DNA from: Paenibacillus taichungensis
GTDB taxonomy: Bacteria; Bacillota; Bacilli; Paenibacillales; Paenibacillaceae
DNA: 64,000 nt
Direction of reading: 5' to 3'
Assembly (NCBI RefSeq): GCF_003287275.1
Contig: NZ_QEVW01000010.1
Location: 62,001-126,000, forward strand
Shown piece after piece: positions 25,505 to 32,730 of this stretch (within the stretch, counting starts at the first letter, position 1; each line of letters starts with the position of its first letter). Both the position numbers and the translations under genes were made by a program. The notes below the pieces were generated by a model. It saw only the letters and a list, made by a program, of their open reading frames with translations, was not told the DNA's origin and did not search any database.

Positions 25505-26807
25505 AATATTGCGCAATCTCCTTCCATTCCTTAATCATCTCCTGACGCAGCCTCTGTGGAGCAATCACCTCACAGCTTGAGCCAAAACTTCGAAGCCATG
25601 GCTTAATCTCGGTGATACCGTTGACCTGGATTTCATACAGAAAGGTATGATCTGTTTCGGGAGTAATCGTTCCCCACTGGCCTTGCAAACGAACCCGATC
25701 CAGAATGAAGTTACGCTGGCCATCCTGAGGATGGAAGAATCGTGCTTGAACCGTTACAGTGTTCCCCGTATCCACGAGCCAGCTGTAGCGGCTGATCTCA
25801 GCCCACTGTTGCTTTAATTTGAGCATATATTCTTCTTCAATTGAATCCTGTTCCTCTAGCTGTGTAATGCCTTCCATTCGGAACTTCACAAATCCTCGGC
25901 GTCCCTGAAATCCAATGACATACCAGCGGCCATACTGATGGTCATAGACAACTTCAAGTGGTACGATCCGGTTGGATCGTCCGCCTGCTTCCCGTTCAAA
26001 GCGTGGGTTTGTATTCTGCGAACTGTAGCTGGACGGTTTTTTGGGTGAATAATACAAAAACTGCACATGTTTTCGCTGGCGAATCGCACTAAGCAGAGTG
26101 TACAGATGTGCTTCATCCAGAATGCGTGAATAATAGTGGTACTTGTATATAAATGGCTCAGTAGCTTCTTCCTGTGGATAGCTTGTAGCAATGGCTTTTT
26201 TGAGACTGTCACGCAATAAATATCCCTGCACGGACGGAACCTGGGTGTTGGCCATAATATCCACAAAATCATACAACTCCAGCTGTTCTTCCACGGATAG
26301 CCCCGTAAGTACGTCCTGCTGCAACAGGTAACGATAAGGCCTGCCGCCAGGTTCCTTGCGGATCACCCCGACTTCTTCCAGATACTTCAGATCTGAGCGA
26401 ATGGTCTTTTCGTCTGGTAATGCCAGATCTTCCGGAAGATCAGCACAGCAGGCATCCAGTAATTCCATAGCGGTTAAAGCCTGATCTTGAAGGGTGTGCA
26501 AAAGAACGGAAAGTCGCTGCACTTCAGTCTCTTTCATCGACTTGGCGCGAAAGAGGAAGAGCAGCATGGGCTCAGCAGATTCCCCATACTGGAAACGAAC
26601 TAGATCCGCCATTTCTTTGTTTTGTTCCGAGCCTGAGCGTTGGTCCGCGACGGTCTGCATGATTTCTTTTAATCTACGCTGGGTTTTATCAAATGTATGT
26701 ACGGAGATGCCGAGCCGTTCGGCGTACTGTTTACGGTTATACGCACCACTTGTCAGGGACAACATGCGCAGAAATTGAATTTCTTTGTCAAAGCTCTCTT
26801 TAGCCAT
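25452..26807 (-). CDS. WYL-domain transcriptional regulator with HTH
   Basis: 451 residues. The N-terminal helix-turn-helix region reads MLSLTSGAYNRKQYAERLGISVHTFDKTQRRLKEIM. A middle helical part follows, then the WYL domain (about residues 215-320; VPLEVVYDHQYGRWYVIGFQGRRGFVKFRMEGI) and a WCX-like C-terminus. WYL proteins sense nucleic acids or nucleotides in several stress and defence systems. The gene is divergent from the Y RNA/rsr operon and is therefore the leading candidate to control it. The RBS is AAGGAG. Confidence 0.88.
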   Translation of the reverse strand: MAKESFDKEIQFLRMLSLTSGAYNRKQYAERLGISVHTFDKTQRRLKEIMQTVADQRSGSEQNKEMADLVRFQYGESAEPMLLFLFRAKSMKETEVQRLSVLLHTLQDQALTAMELLDACCADLPEDLALPDEKTIRSDLKYLEEVGVIRKEPGGRPYRYLLQQDVLTGLSVEEQLELYDFVDIMANTQVPSVQGYLLRDSLKKAIATSYPQEEATEPFIYKYHYYSRILDEAHLYTLLSAIRQRKHVQFLYYSPKKPSSYSSQNTNPRFEREAGGRSNRIVPLEVVYDHQYGRWYVIGFQGRRGFVKFRMEGITQLEEQDSIEEEYMLKLKQQWAEISRYSWLVDTGNTVTVQARFFHPQDGQRNFILDRVRLQGQWGTITPETDHTFLYEIQVNGITEIKPWLRSFGSSCEVIAPQRLRQEMIKEWKEIAQYYESVREDVQLPDDDEIE

Positions 26808-26970
26808 GAATATTCACTCCTTGGTGGCCTGGAGTCAGGCGGATATAGTGGATGACTATGTTGGCAGAACAATTCTTCGTTATATAGAAACATTGGTGAT
26901 CTTCCCATTTACTATATCCCTACATTGTATCAGGATGAGTGGCTGGTTTCATTTTAAACTTACGGCGGTT

Positions 26971-27043
26971 GAATCAATTTCATAATACCTTTAGCTGCTT
27001 CAATCGTTACAAAACGATATTTTATGAGTTATGAAATTGGTTC
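26971..27043. promoter_or_regulatory. Inverted repeats in the WYL/Y-RNA divergent promoter region
   Basis: GAATCAATTTCATAA (26971-26985) and TTATGAAATTGGTTC (27029-27043) are 15-base inverted arms with one mismatch. Between them lies the perfect small palindrome ATCGTTACAAAACGAT (27003-27018). TTACAA (27007-27012) with TATGAA (27030-27035) at 17-base spacing could be a forward promoter for the RNA. The layout suggests operator sites for a divergently encoded regulator. The rest of 26808-27130 shows no gene. Confidence 0.45.
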
Positions 27044-27130
27044 GTCGCCATACTTTCGCCATGTTCGCGTGCAAATGCGTGAGGCATAATAAGGGTGTGA
27101 AGCGGGGCAGCAACAAACTCTGCGGATCAA

Positions 27131-27268
27131 GGTTCCGAGGCGCCAGGGAGGGTTACTTCGACTGTTAATCGACCAGGTCGTTGGTTCGAATCCAATCGCC
27201 GCCGTTCATGGCGGTGTAGCTCAGCGGTAGAGCGGGTATTATACCTTCCCACCTTTTTCCTCGGAACA
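27131..27268 (+). ncRNA. yrlA: Bacterial Y RNA with circularly permuted tRNA-like module (YrlA type)
   Basis: The ends form a Y-type stem: GTTCCGAGG (27132-27140) pairs perfectly with CCTCGGAAC (27259-27267). After an internal loop, GGGAGGGT (27146-27153) pairs with ACCTTCCC (27243-27250) with one G-U. Inside, tRNA parts appear in rotated order: an anticodon-type arm with loop CTGTTAA (GTT, Asn-like), variable bases, a T arm with loop TTCGAAT, acceptor strand CGCCGCC, hexaloop GTTCAT, acceptor strand GGCGGTG (seven pairs, one G-T), TA, and a D arm GCTC-AGCGGTA-GAGC. Bacterial Y RNAs with tRNA-like domains are known next to Ro60 genes and tether Ro60 to RNA-processing enzymes. rsr begins 51 bases downstream. 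Exact ends are estimated from the stem; the 5' end could lie upstream. Confidence 0.85.
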
Positions 27269-27318
27269 TTTTATTAGGATATATCAGTAAATAGACTCAC
27301 ACCGGGAGGTCATGAGTG

Positions 27319-28812
27319 ATGAGCAGAGCAAAACAATTATTTAATCAACCTCAGCCAACGACACGTAATCATGGGGGCTACGGAGCCTATGAACGTTTGG
27401 TGGAGGAACAATATATACAGATGTTGATGACCAATACATTGAACAATACGTTTTATGCAGATACACAACAGCTCATGGACGATGCGATGGTCAGTCATCA
27501 GGAGATGGCTGAGGTCGATGCAGGGTTTATGGCGCGGGCGCTGGTCTATGCTCGTAATGAAGGCTTGATGCGGTTACAGCCACTATACGGGCTGGCACTC
27601 TTGTCCAAGGTGGATCCGAATCAGTTTGCAAAGGTATTCTCCCAGGTGGTACAGACACCGGCTGACTTGGCCGATTTTCTGACGATTCTTAGAGGAACGG
27701 GTCGGGGGCAGGGTGGTCGAGCGGTGAAGCGACAGGTGAGTCAATTTTTGAACGGTATTACTGAATATTGGGCAATCAAATACAACGGGCGCGGACGTGG
27801 ATACAGTCTGGGCGATATGATCGCTACAGCACACCCCAAGCCGACAGATATGAAGCAGCAAGCCTTGTTTCGTTATTTGCGAGGACATGAGGTGGATCTT
27901 ACGGACCTGCCGCAGTTGCAGGCGCTGGAAAAGTTGAAGGCAACCCCAAACCCTGCAAGTCGGATGCATCTGATCGAAAAAGGCAAACTTCCGTATTCGG
28001 TGATCACATCGATCATGCAGCCGACACGTACGGTATGGGAGGCGTTGATGTCCCAGATGCCCACCTTTGCATTGTTACGTCATCTGAATGCGATGGATCG
28101 GGCGGGAGTGTTTGAAAAATCGAAAAATATCGATTACGTAACGGGCCGTCTTACGGATGCAGAATCCCTGCGTAAGTCGCGCATTTTACCTTTCCGCTTC
28201 GCCAGTGCGTATGAAATGATCGCCAGAGAAGAGCTGCGCTCTGCTTTGCGGGAAGCGGTGGAGCTATCGATTGGCAACCTGCCATCGCTGCCGGGAAGAA
28301 CCGCCATATTCCTGGATCGCTCCGGTTCCATGCAAGGGGATTATTTACGGATTGGATCGGTGCTGGCACTGGCACTTTATAAACAAACACGAGGCAACTC
28401 GCTGTTCTGGTTATTCGACCACATAGTTGAGGATGCTCGTCCCAAGATGGATGAAAGCATCCTTTCCCAAGCTCATCGGATTCGCGCACAAGGTGGAACT
28501 GACACGGGACGGCCTGTCCGAGAGCTGCGGGATATTGGAGAGAAAGTGGATCAGATCATTATGATCACCGATGAACAGCAGAATGAAGGCAGTCCGTTAT
28601 ATGCTGAGCTTGAACGTTATCGCCGGATGATGAATCCGGACCTGAAAGCATTTATCGTGGATATTGCACCTTATCAGCAGGCAATGGTGCCGCCACGGGA
28701 TGGCAAAACCTTTTATATCTATGGGTGGAGTGAAACGGTACTGACGTATATTGCTGAGACTGTAGCGGGATATGATACACTTGCGAGCCGGGTGAGAGAG
28801 ATAGAGATTTAA
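27319..28812 (+). CDS. rsr: Ro60 orthologue Rsr (TROVE plus vWA domain protein)
   Basis: A 497-residue ring-shaped RNA-binding protein. Residues about 15-310 form the TROVE HEAT-repeat ring (for example FLTILRGTGRGQGGRAVKRQVSQF and IMQPTRTVWEALMSQMP). The C-terminal von Willebrand A domain has an intact MIDAS: Asp333-x-Ser335-x-Ser337 in FLDRSGSM, Thr394 in GGTDTG and Asp418 in MITDE. Known orthologues bind Y RNAs and aid RNA quality control and stress survival. I start at ATG 27319, nine bases after GGGAGG; a GTG three bases earlier is possible. It is preceded by the Y RNA and followed by RlaP. Confidence 0.93.
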   Translation: MSRAKQLFNQPQPTTRNHGGYGAYERLVEEQYIQMLMTNTLNNTFYADTQQLMDDAMVSHQEMAEVDAGFMARALVYARNEGLMRLQPLYGLALLSKVDPNQFAKVFSQVVQTPADLADFLTILRGTGRGQGGRAVKRQVSQFLNGITEYWAIKYNGRGRGYSLGDMIATAHPKPTDMKQQALFRYLRGHEVDLTDLPQLQALEKLKATPNPASRMHLIEKGKLPYSVITSIMQPTRTVWEALMSQMPTFALLRHLNAMDRAGVFEKSKNIDYVTGRLTDAESLRKSRILPFRFASAYEMIAREELRSALREAVELSIGNLPSLPGRTAIFLDRSGSMQGDYLRIGSVLALALYKQTRGNSLFWLFDHIVEDARPKMDESILSQAHRIRAQGGTDTGRPVRELRDIGEKVDQIIMITDEQQNEGSPLYAELERYRRMMNPDLKAFIVDIAPYQQAMVPPRDGKTFYIYGWSETVLTYIAETVAGYDTLASRVREIEI

Positions 28813-28837
28813 ATTGGAAAATGTGGAGGGCACAGAG

Positions 28838-29644
28838 ATGACTCATGTTCATGAAGAAATGAGAGATACGATTAGACAGCAGCTGAAGCAGATTGAACAG
28901 GAGGAGCAGGTGCGGATCATCTATGCCTGTGAATCGGGCAGCCGGGCATGGGGATTTCCTTCACAGGACAGCGATTATGATGTTCGTTTTCTGTATGTGA
29001 GACCGCTGGAATGGTACTTGTCCATTGAGGATAAAAGGGATGTTATCGAACGCCCGATCAGTGATCAGCTTGATATAAATGGTTGGGATTTACGCAAAGC
29101 CTTGAAGCTGTTTCGCAAGTCGAATCCGCCGCTGCTGGAGTGGCTGCAATCCCCGATTCAGTATGACGAACCGTACAGCGTGGCAGAGCATATTCGTACA
29201 CTATCGCCTTTGACCTTCTCGCCAAAGTCCTGTATGTACCATTATCTGAATATGGCGAAGGGAAACTTCAGGGATTATCTGCAGGGTGAACAGGTGAAGA
29301 TCAAAAAGTATTTCTATGTGCTGCGCCCACTGCTCGCCTGTGGATGGATCGAACGTTATGATGCGATGCCACCGATGGCATTTGAAGAGCTGGTGCAAGA
29401 GCTTGTTCCTCAGAGCGCGCCGCTCTATACGGAAATCCATGAACTGCTGCGCCGGAAAAAGGCCGGCGAGGAACTCGACCTGGAACCGCAGCTACCCGCC
29501 ATACAGGCTTTTTTGGCGGAGAAGATTGCGTATTTTGAACAATTGGCCGCCCAGCTGGAGAATGAACAGATTATTCAATATGAAGAACTGGACCGTATCT
29601 TCCGTTTTGCACTGCAAGAGGTGTGGGCGGCAACCTTCGATTAA
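28838..29644 (+). CDS. rlaP: RlaP-type nucleotidyltransferase (COG3541/Nuc-transf family)
   Basis: 268 residues. The polymerase-beta-like active site is GSRAWGF (Gly34-Ser35) followed by the acidic pair Asp46 and Asp48 in SDYDVRF. The long helical C-terminal part matches the predicted nucleotidyltransferase family (PF10127-like) that includes RlaP, proposed in comparative genomics to modify RNA ends in RNA repair. ATG 28838 has GGAGGG seven bases upstream; the longer TTG start (28814) would cover that RBS. It is 25 bases after rsr, so probably in one operon. The symbol is by family resemblance. Confidence 0.82.
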   Translation: MTHVHEEMRDTIRQQLKQIEQEEQVRIIYACESGSRAWGFPSQDSDYDVRFLYVRPLEWYLSIEDKRDVIERPISDQLDINGWDLRKALKLFRKSNPPLLEWLQSPIQYDEPYSVAEHIRTLSPLTFSPKSCMYHYLNMAKGNFRDYLQGEQVKIKKYFYVLRPLLACGWIERYDAMPPMAFEELVQELVPQSAPLYTEIHELLRRKKAGEELDLEPQLPAIQAFLAEKIAYFEQLAAQLENEQIIQYEELDRIFRFALQEVWAATFD

Positions 29645-29706
29645 AGTATAAGGTCCTGCGTATTTGCACATCAAAAGTCTGAACCGGTGGGCCCACGTTT
29701 GTAACA

Positions 29707-29787
29707 GGATCGGAGAAGTGTGCGACTTCTGATCCCTTTGGAGTCAAGGTAATAGTACAGGTTTGGTATATCCAAGCCTGTTTTTGT
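29707..29787 (+). terminator. Stem-loop cluster ending in an intrinsic terminator
   Basis: Three hairpins lie in tandem after the nucleotidyltransferase gene. One is GGATC..AGAAGT facing ACTTCT..GATCC (29707-29735). The second is a short CCTT/AAGG loop. The third is a strong terminator, ACAGGTTTGG with CCAAGCCTGT then TTTTTG (29757-29787). The last ends the rsr operon. The first may belong to an mRNA 3' end or a small RNA. Nothing else is seen in 29645-29951. Confidence 0.75.
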
Positions 29788-29951
29788 TTATTTTTCGTCA
29801 AAATATTTCATTCAAGATAATTAAAATTAGGAGTTTTAACGTTAATATAAATAACTAAAGCCCTATATGTTTCCAATCCATTCTGGGTAATAATTAATAG
29901 TAAGCAAGTGGTCATTGGAATCTCACAACGTAACGATAGGGGGTAACCTGT

Positions 29952-30203
29952 ATGGCGTCAATGATTCTGCTGGTGAAACAGACGGAAGATGATGAAAAGG
30001 TTATTTATCGATTCGGACCGAATGAGCGGAAGATGGGACTCATTGAAATGAATAAGGTCAAGGAAAGTGTGAAGGAACTGGAGCCTGTTCAGGTGGAGGG
30101 TGTCAGTCCGAGTTTTTATTTTAATCGGGCCGCGCAGCGACTGGTTCGATGTTTGTTCAGAGAAGGTGGTAAGTTCCCTGAACGGACGACATGTGAATCT
30201 TAG
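29952..30203 (+). CDS. Small conserved-type hypothetical protein
   Basis: 83 residues, soluble, with no signal or membrane segment. The start MASMILLVKQTEDDEKVIYRFGPNERKMG and later PSFYFNRAAQRLVR look like a compact, conserved Bacillales protein, but I cannot name a family. The RBS is a run of five G eight bases before the ATG. It has its own terminator and no obvious operon partners. Confidence 0.6.
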   Translation: MASMILLVKQTEDDEKVIYRFGPNERKMGLIEMNKVKESVKELEPVQVEGVSPSFYFNRAAQRLVRCLFREGGKFPERTTCES

Positions 30204-30266
30204 TTTTCTTAGGGCTGGTCAATCATATAATGGACTCGATCAGATCGAATATGCAGGTAACAAAAG

Positions 30267-30309
30267 AAGTTCAAGCTCATCCGGAGACGGCTGTGTTTGG
30301 ACTTTTTTA
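30267..30309 (+). terminator. Intrinsic terminator candidate
   Basis: AAGTTCAA pairs (with G-U) to TTTGGACTT, with an inner CCG-GAGA-CGG tetraloop hairpin, ending in TTTTTT. Confidence 0.6.
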
Positions 30310-30399
30310 GTTGTGCAGGCTTTGTGCTGACTTCTCCTCAGACCAAATAAAGCCCACAGCTCCGTTGAGGAGAGTGGACTAGTTATTTTTGCCTATAGG

Positions 30400-31320
30400 T
30401 CAGAACGTCTTCGCAAACGAAATCAGTGCGGTAATTGTAATGATGTTAAGCAACGTCGAGATTAGTACCGTCTGGGCGGCAAAGTCTGGCTCGTTATCGT
30501 ATTCCTCGGCTAGAATGGACGCATTGACTCCGGTAGGCATGCCGGATGCGATAATAAGGGCCTGAGCGGCAATACCTTGCAAACCGAGCAGCAGCACAAT
30601 GGAAATCCCGATGGCCGGGCCAATCAGCAAACGCAGAAATGTGCTAATATACACATCAAGACGATACAGGCGAATTGGATATTTTACAATTTGGGCGCCG
30701 AGTGTCAGGAGTGCTACAGCGACCATACTTTGTTGCGCGTAAGTCAGCGGCATGGACAGGAAAGTGGGCAGTGGAATATTTCCCATATGAAACAAAATGC
30801 CGAGTAACAGCGCATAAGGAACGGGCATTTTTAGAAATCCAATGATCACCGCACGGTAATTGCCTTTGAGCTTCGCGCCCTGAATGGACAGCACACCATA
30901 GGTAAACGTCAGCAATGCCTGTAAAGACATGACCAGTGCCTGAATGGAAGAGGCCAGCGGATCACCACGAAATACCAGGGAGTTGATGGGCAGACCATAA
31001 TTGCCTGCGTTGTCCAGCATGATGCTGTTGTTGAAGGCGGCCTTCATGCCTTTGTTCATGCGAAGCGAGCGAGCGAACACAGACCCCACAATATAGAGAA
31101 TAAGTACATATAAGGCGTAAAAGAGTGTTACGGTACCAAGCAATTCCCCCGACATATCGGAGTGATACATGCTCATAAAGACGGCTGCGGGGGTAATACA
31201 ATAGAAATTGATTTTGGCGAGGGTGTACAAGTCCAACTTGAACACCTTTTGCATCCAGGACCCGACGGCAATCAGGAGAAAGACGGGCAGGACGACTTCA
31301 AGCATGATGTCTGCAATCAT
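30400..31320 (-). CDS. AEC (auxin efflux carrier) family transporter
   Basis: A 306-residue membrane protein with about ten hydrophobic segments in two halves. Family features are the N-terminal VLPVFLLIAVGSWMQKVFKLD, the conserved SIMLDNAGNYGLPIN and the late ASGMPTGVNASILAEEYD. Members move organic acids or other anions by secondary transport. I start at ATG 31320, eight bases after AAGGAAG; upstream in-frame ATGs at 31341 and 31374 overlap or lack an RBS. The substrate is unknown. Confidence 0.85.
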   Translation of the reverse strand: MIADIMLEVVLPVFLLIAVGSWMQKVFKLDLYTLAKINFYCITPAAVFMSMYHSDMSGELLGTVTLFYALYVLILYIVGSVFARSLRMNKGMKAAFNNSIMLDNAGNYGLPINSLVFRGDPLASSIQALVMSLQALLTFTYGVLSIQGAKLKGNYRAVIIGFLKMPVPYALLLGILFHMGNIPLPTFLSMPLTYAQQSMVAVALLTLGAQIVKYPIRLYRLDVYISTFLRLLIGPAIGISIVLLLGLQGIAAQALIIASGMPTGVNASILAEEYDNEPDFAAQTVLISTLLNIITITALISFAKTF

Positions 31321-31441
31321 CAGTTCAGCTTCCTTTTTCATGAAAATTTCAGTCCGATTTCGAAAATACTTCAACCATTATATCATTTTATACACAGATG
31401 AAAGATGTAAATGACTAAAAAAGATAAGGAGGCTTTTCATT

Positions 31442-31957
31442 ATGATTCCAGATCATCTGGATTATGGTTTATCGATATTATTTATTGGATTCAATCCCAG
31501 CATCACGTCTGGAGAGACGGGTCATCATTATGCTTATAAAGGAAACCGTTTCTGGCGCATTCTTGAGCGTTCCGGATTGACTCCTCGTTTATATGATGCA
31601 CAAGAGGATGGAGAGTTGCTGAAGCTGGGGTACGGATTTACGAATATTGTTGCCCGGCCAACAAGAGGTATGGACGATATTACAAAGGAAGAATATGCAG
31701 AGGGACGGCAGATTTTGCGGCAAAAGCTGGAGGAATACCGACCAGACATCGCCTGTTTTGTTGGGAAAGGGGTATACACCCAGTATAGTCAGCGTGCCAA
31801 AGCGGAATGGGGATTTCAGGACGACCCGGTCGTCAAGGAAATTCATGAATTTGTAGCCCCGTCATCCAGTGGGTTAGTGCGTATGTCGATGGACGAGATC
31901 GTAGCGATCTATTCCCAGCTTAGTGATTTTGTCTCAGAGAAAAGCAGAGAGGACTGA
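31442..31957 (+). CDS. mug: G/U mismatch-specific DNA glycosylase (Mug/TDG type)
   Basis: A 171-residue uracil-DNA glycosylase of family 2. The first active-site motif is LFIGFNPS (Asn in place of a catalytic Asp, as in Mug). GHHYAYKGNRFWRIL and a VARPTRG segment follow, and the second motif region APSSSGLVRMSMDEI matches the NPSGLSR loop of E. coli Mug, though with SSSGL. It removes uracil or ethenocytosine from mismatches. It is monocistronic with an AAGGAGG RBS. Confidence 0.9.
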   Translation: MIPDHLDYGLSILFIGFNPSITSGETGHHYAYKGNRFWRILERSGLTPRLYDAQEDGELLKLGYGFTNIVARPTRGMDDITKEEYAEGRQILRQKLEEYRPDIACFVGKGVYTQYSQRAKAEWGFQDDPVVKEIHEFVAPSSSGLVRMSMDEIVAIYSQLSDFVSEKSRED

Positions 31958-32157
31958 AAAACGAAGCAAAAATGAAACTCCACATGGCAGCAAGTGGAGC
32001 AGTAACAAAGAACCTTCATTGGTTGCAGAGTTCGGCTATCCGGTTTAACACGGGGTGGTGCGAATTCTTTTTTTTGGATAAAGTGAGAGGTTTCAGGAAG
32101 TGATTCCGTCTATATAGTACAGAACCATGCATGGAAGCTGTAGAGAAGGGGGATTAC

Positions 32158-32730
32158 ATGACTCAACAGATACCAGAGGAGGAGCTCATTCAGCGTATTA
32201 TCGCGGGGGACAAACAGCTGTTTGCTGTGCTCGTGGATCGATATAAAAATAAAGTCTTCTGCATTTTGCGCGGAATGGGTGCGAGTCATCAGGATGCACA
32301 GGATCTCGCTCAGGATACGTTTCTTCGGATTTACCGCTATCTTCCCACGCGAAGGGAAGGAAGCAGTTTCTCCTCCTGGGTGTACACCATTGCTGTGAAT
32401 CGGATGCGGGATTTTATGCGGCAACAGAAACCTGTGATGACCGCTGTTCATACAGGCTTGGAACAAACCAATGGTGAAACGCCAGAGAAACATGTGCTGC
32501 ATAAGGAGATGCAGCGTGAAATCTATCGCCAGATGGATCAACTGCCAGAATCGTATCGGCTTGTGCTGCTGCTTAAATATACGAATGAGCTGAGCTACGA
32601 AGAGATTGCAGATATCACGGACATGAGTCCCGCACAAGTGCGTAATGCACTTTATCGAGGGAAGAAAACGTTGAAGAAACAAATGGAGCGCAAAGGAGGT
32701 TTATCGACGTATGAAGCCTATTCCAAATGA
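32158..32730 (+). CDS. ECF-type RNA polymerase sigma factor
   Basis: A 190-residue sigma-70 family protein. Region 2 (about residues 8-80) includes the core-binding DAQDLAQDTFLRIYRYLP, and region 4 (about 125-185) includes PESYRLVLLLKYTNELSYEEIADITDMSPAQVRNALYRGKK. I start at ATG 32158, which follows GAAGGGGG; an upstream start at 32131 has no such site. Its end overlaps the next gene by 20 bases, the usual arrangement with an anti-sigma factor. A typical self-recognised promoter was not found with confidence. Confidence 0.9.
   Translation: MTQQIPEEELIQRIIAGDKQLFAVLVDRYKNKVFCILRGMGASHQDAQDLAQDTFLRIYRYLPTRREGSSFSSWVYTIAVNRMRDFMRQQKPVMTAVHTGLEQTNGETPEKHVLHKEMQREIYRQMDQLPESYRLVLLLKYTNELSYEEIADITDMSPAQVRNALYRGKKTLKKQMERKGGLSTYEAYSK

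Noticed and set aside
27150..27235. An ordinary tRNA-Asn gene
   Set aside because: The anticodon and T arms come before the acceptor 5' strand and D arm, so no linear tRNA can fold in the normal order. The flanking Y stem and the following rsr gene explain it as a tRNA-like Y RNA module.
29645..29757. T-box or other known riboswitch after the RlaP gene
   Set aside because: No T-box sequence (GGTGGNACC-type) or known aptamer motif is seen, and the downstream gene is a separate small hypothetical.
32041..32157. Self-recognised ECF promoter for the sigma gene
   Set aside because: CGTC occurs at 32107 but no AAC-type -35 lies at the expected 16-17 base spacing, so I could not support it.
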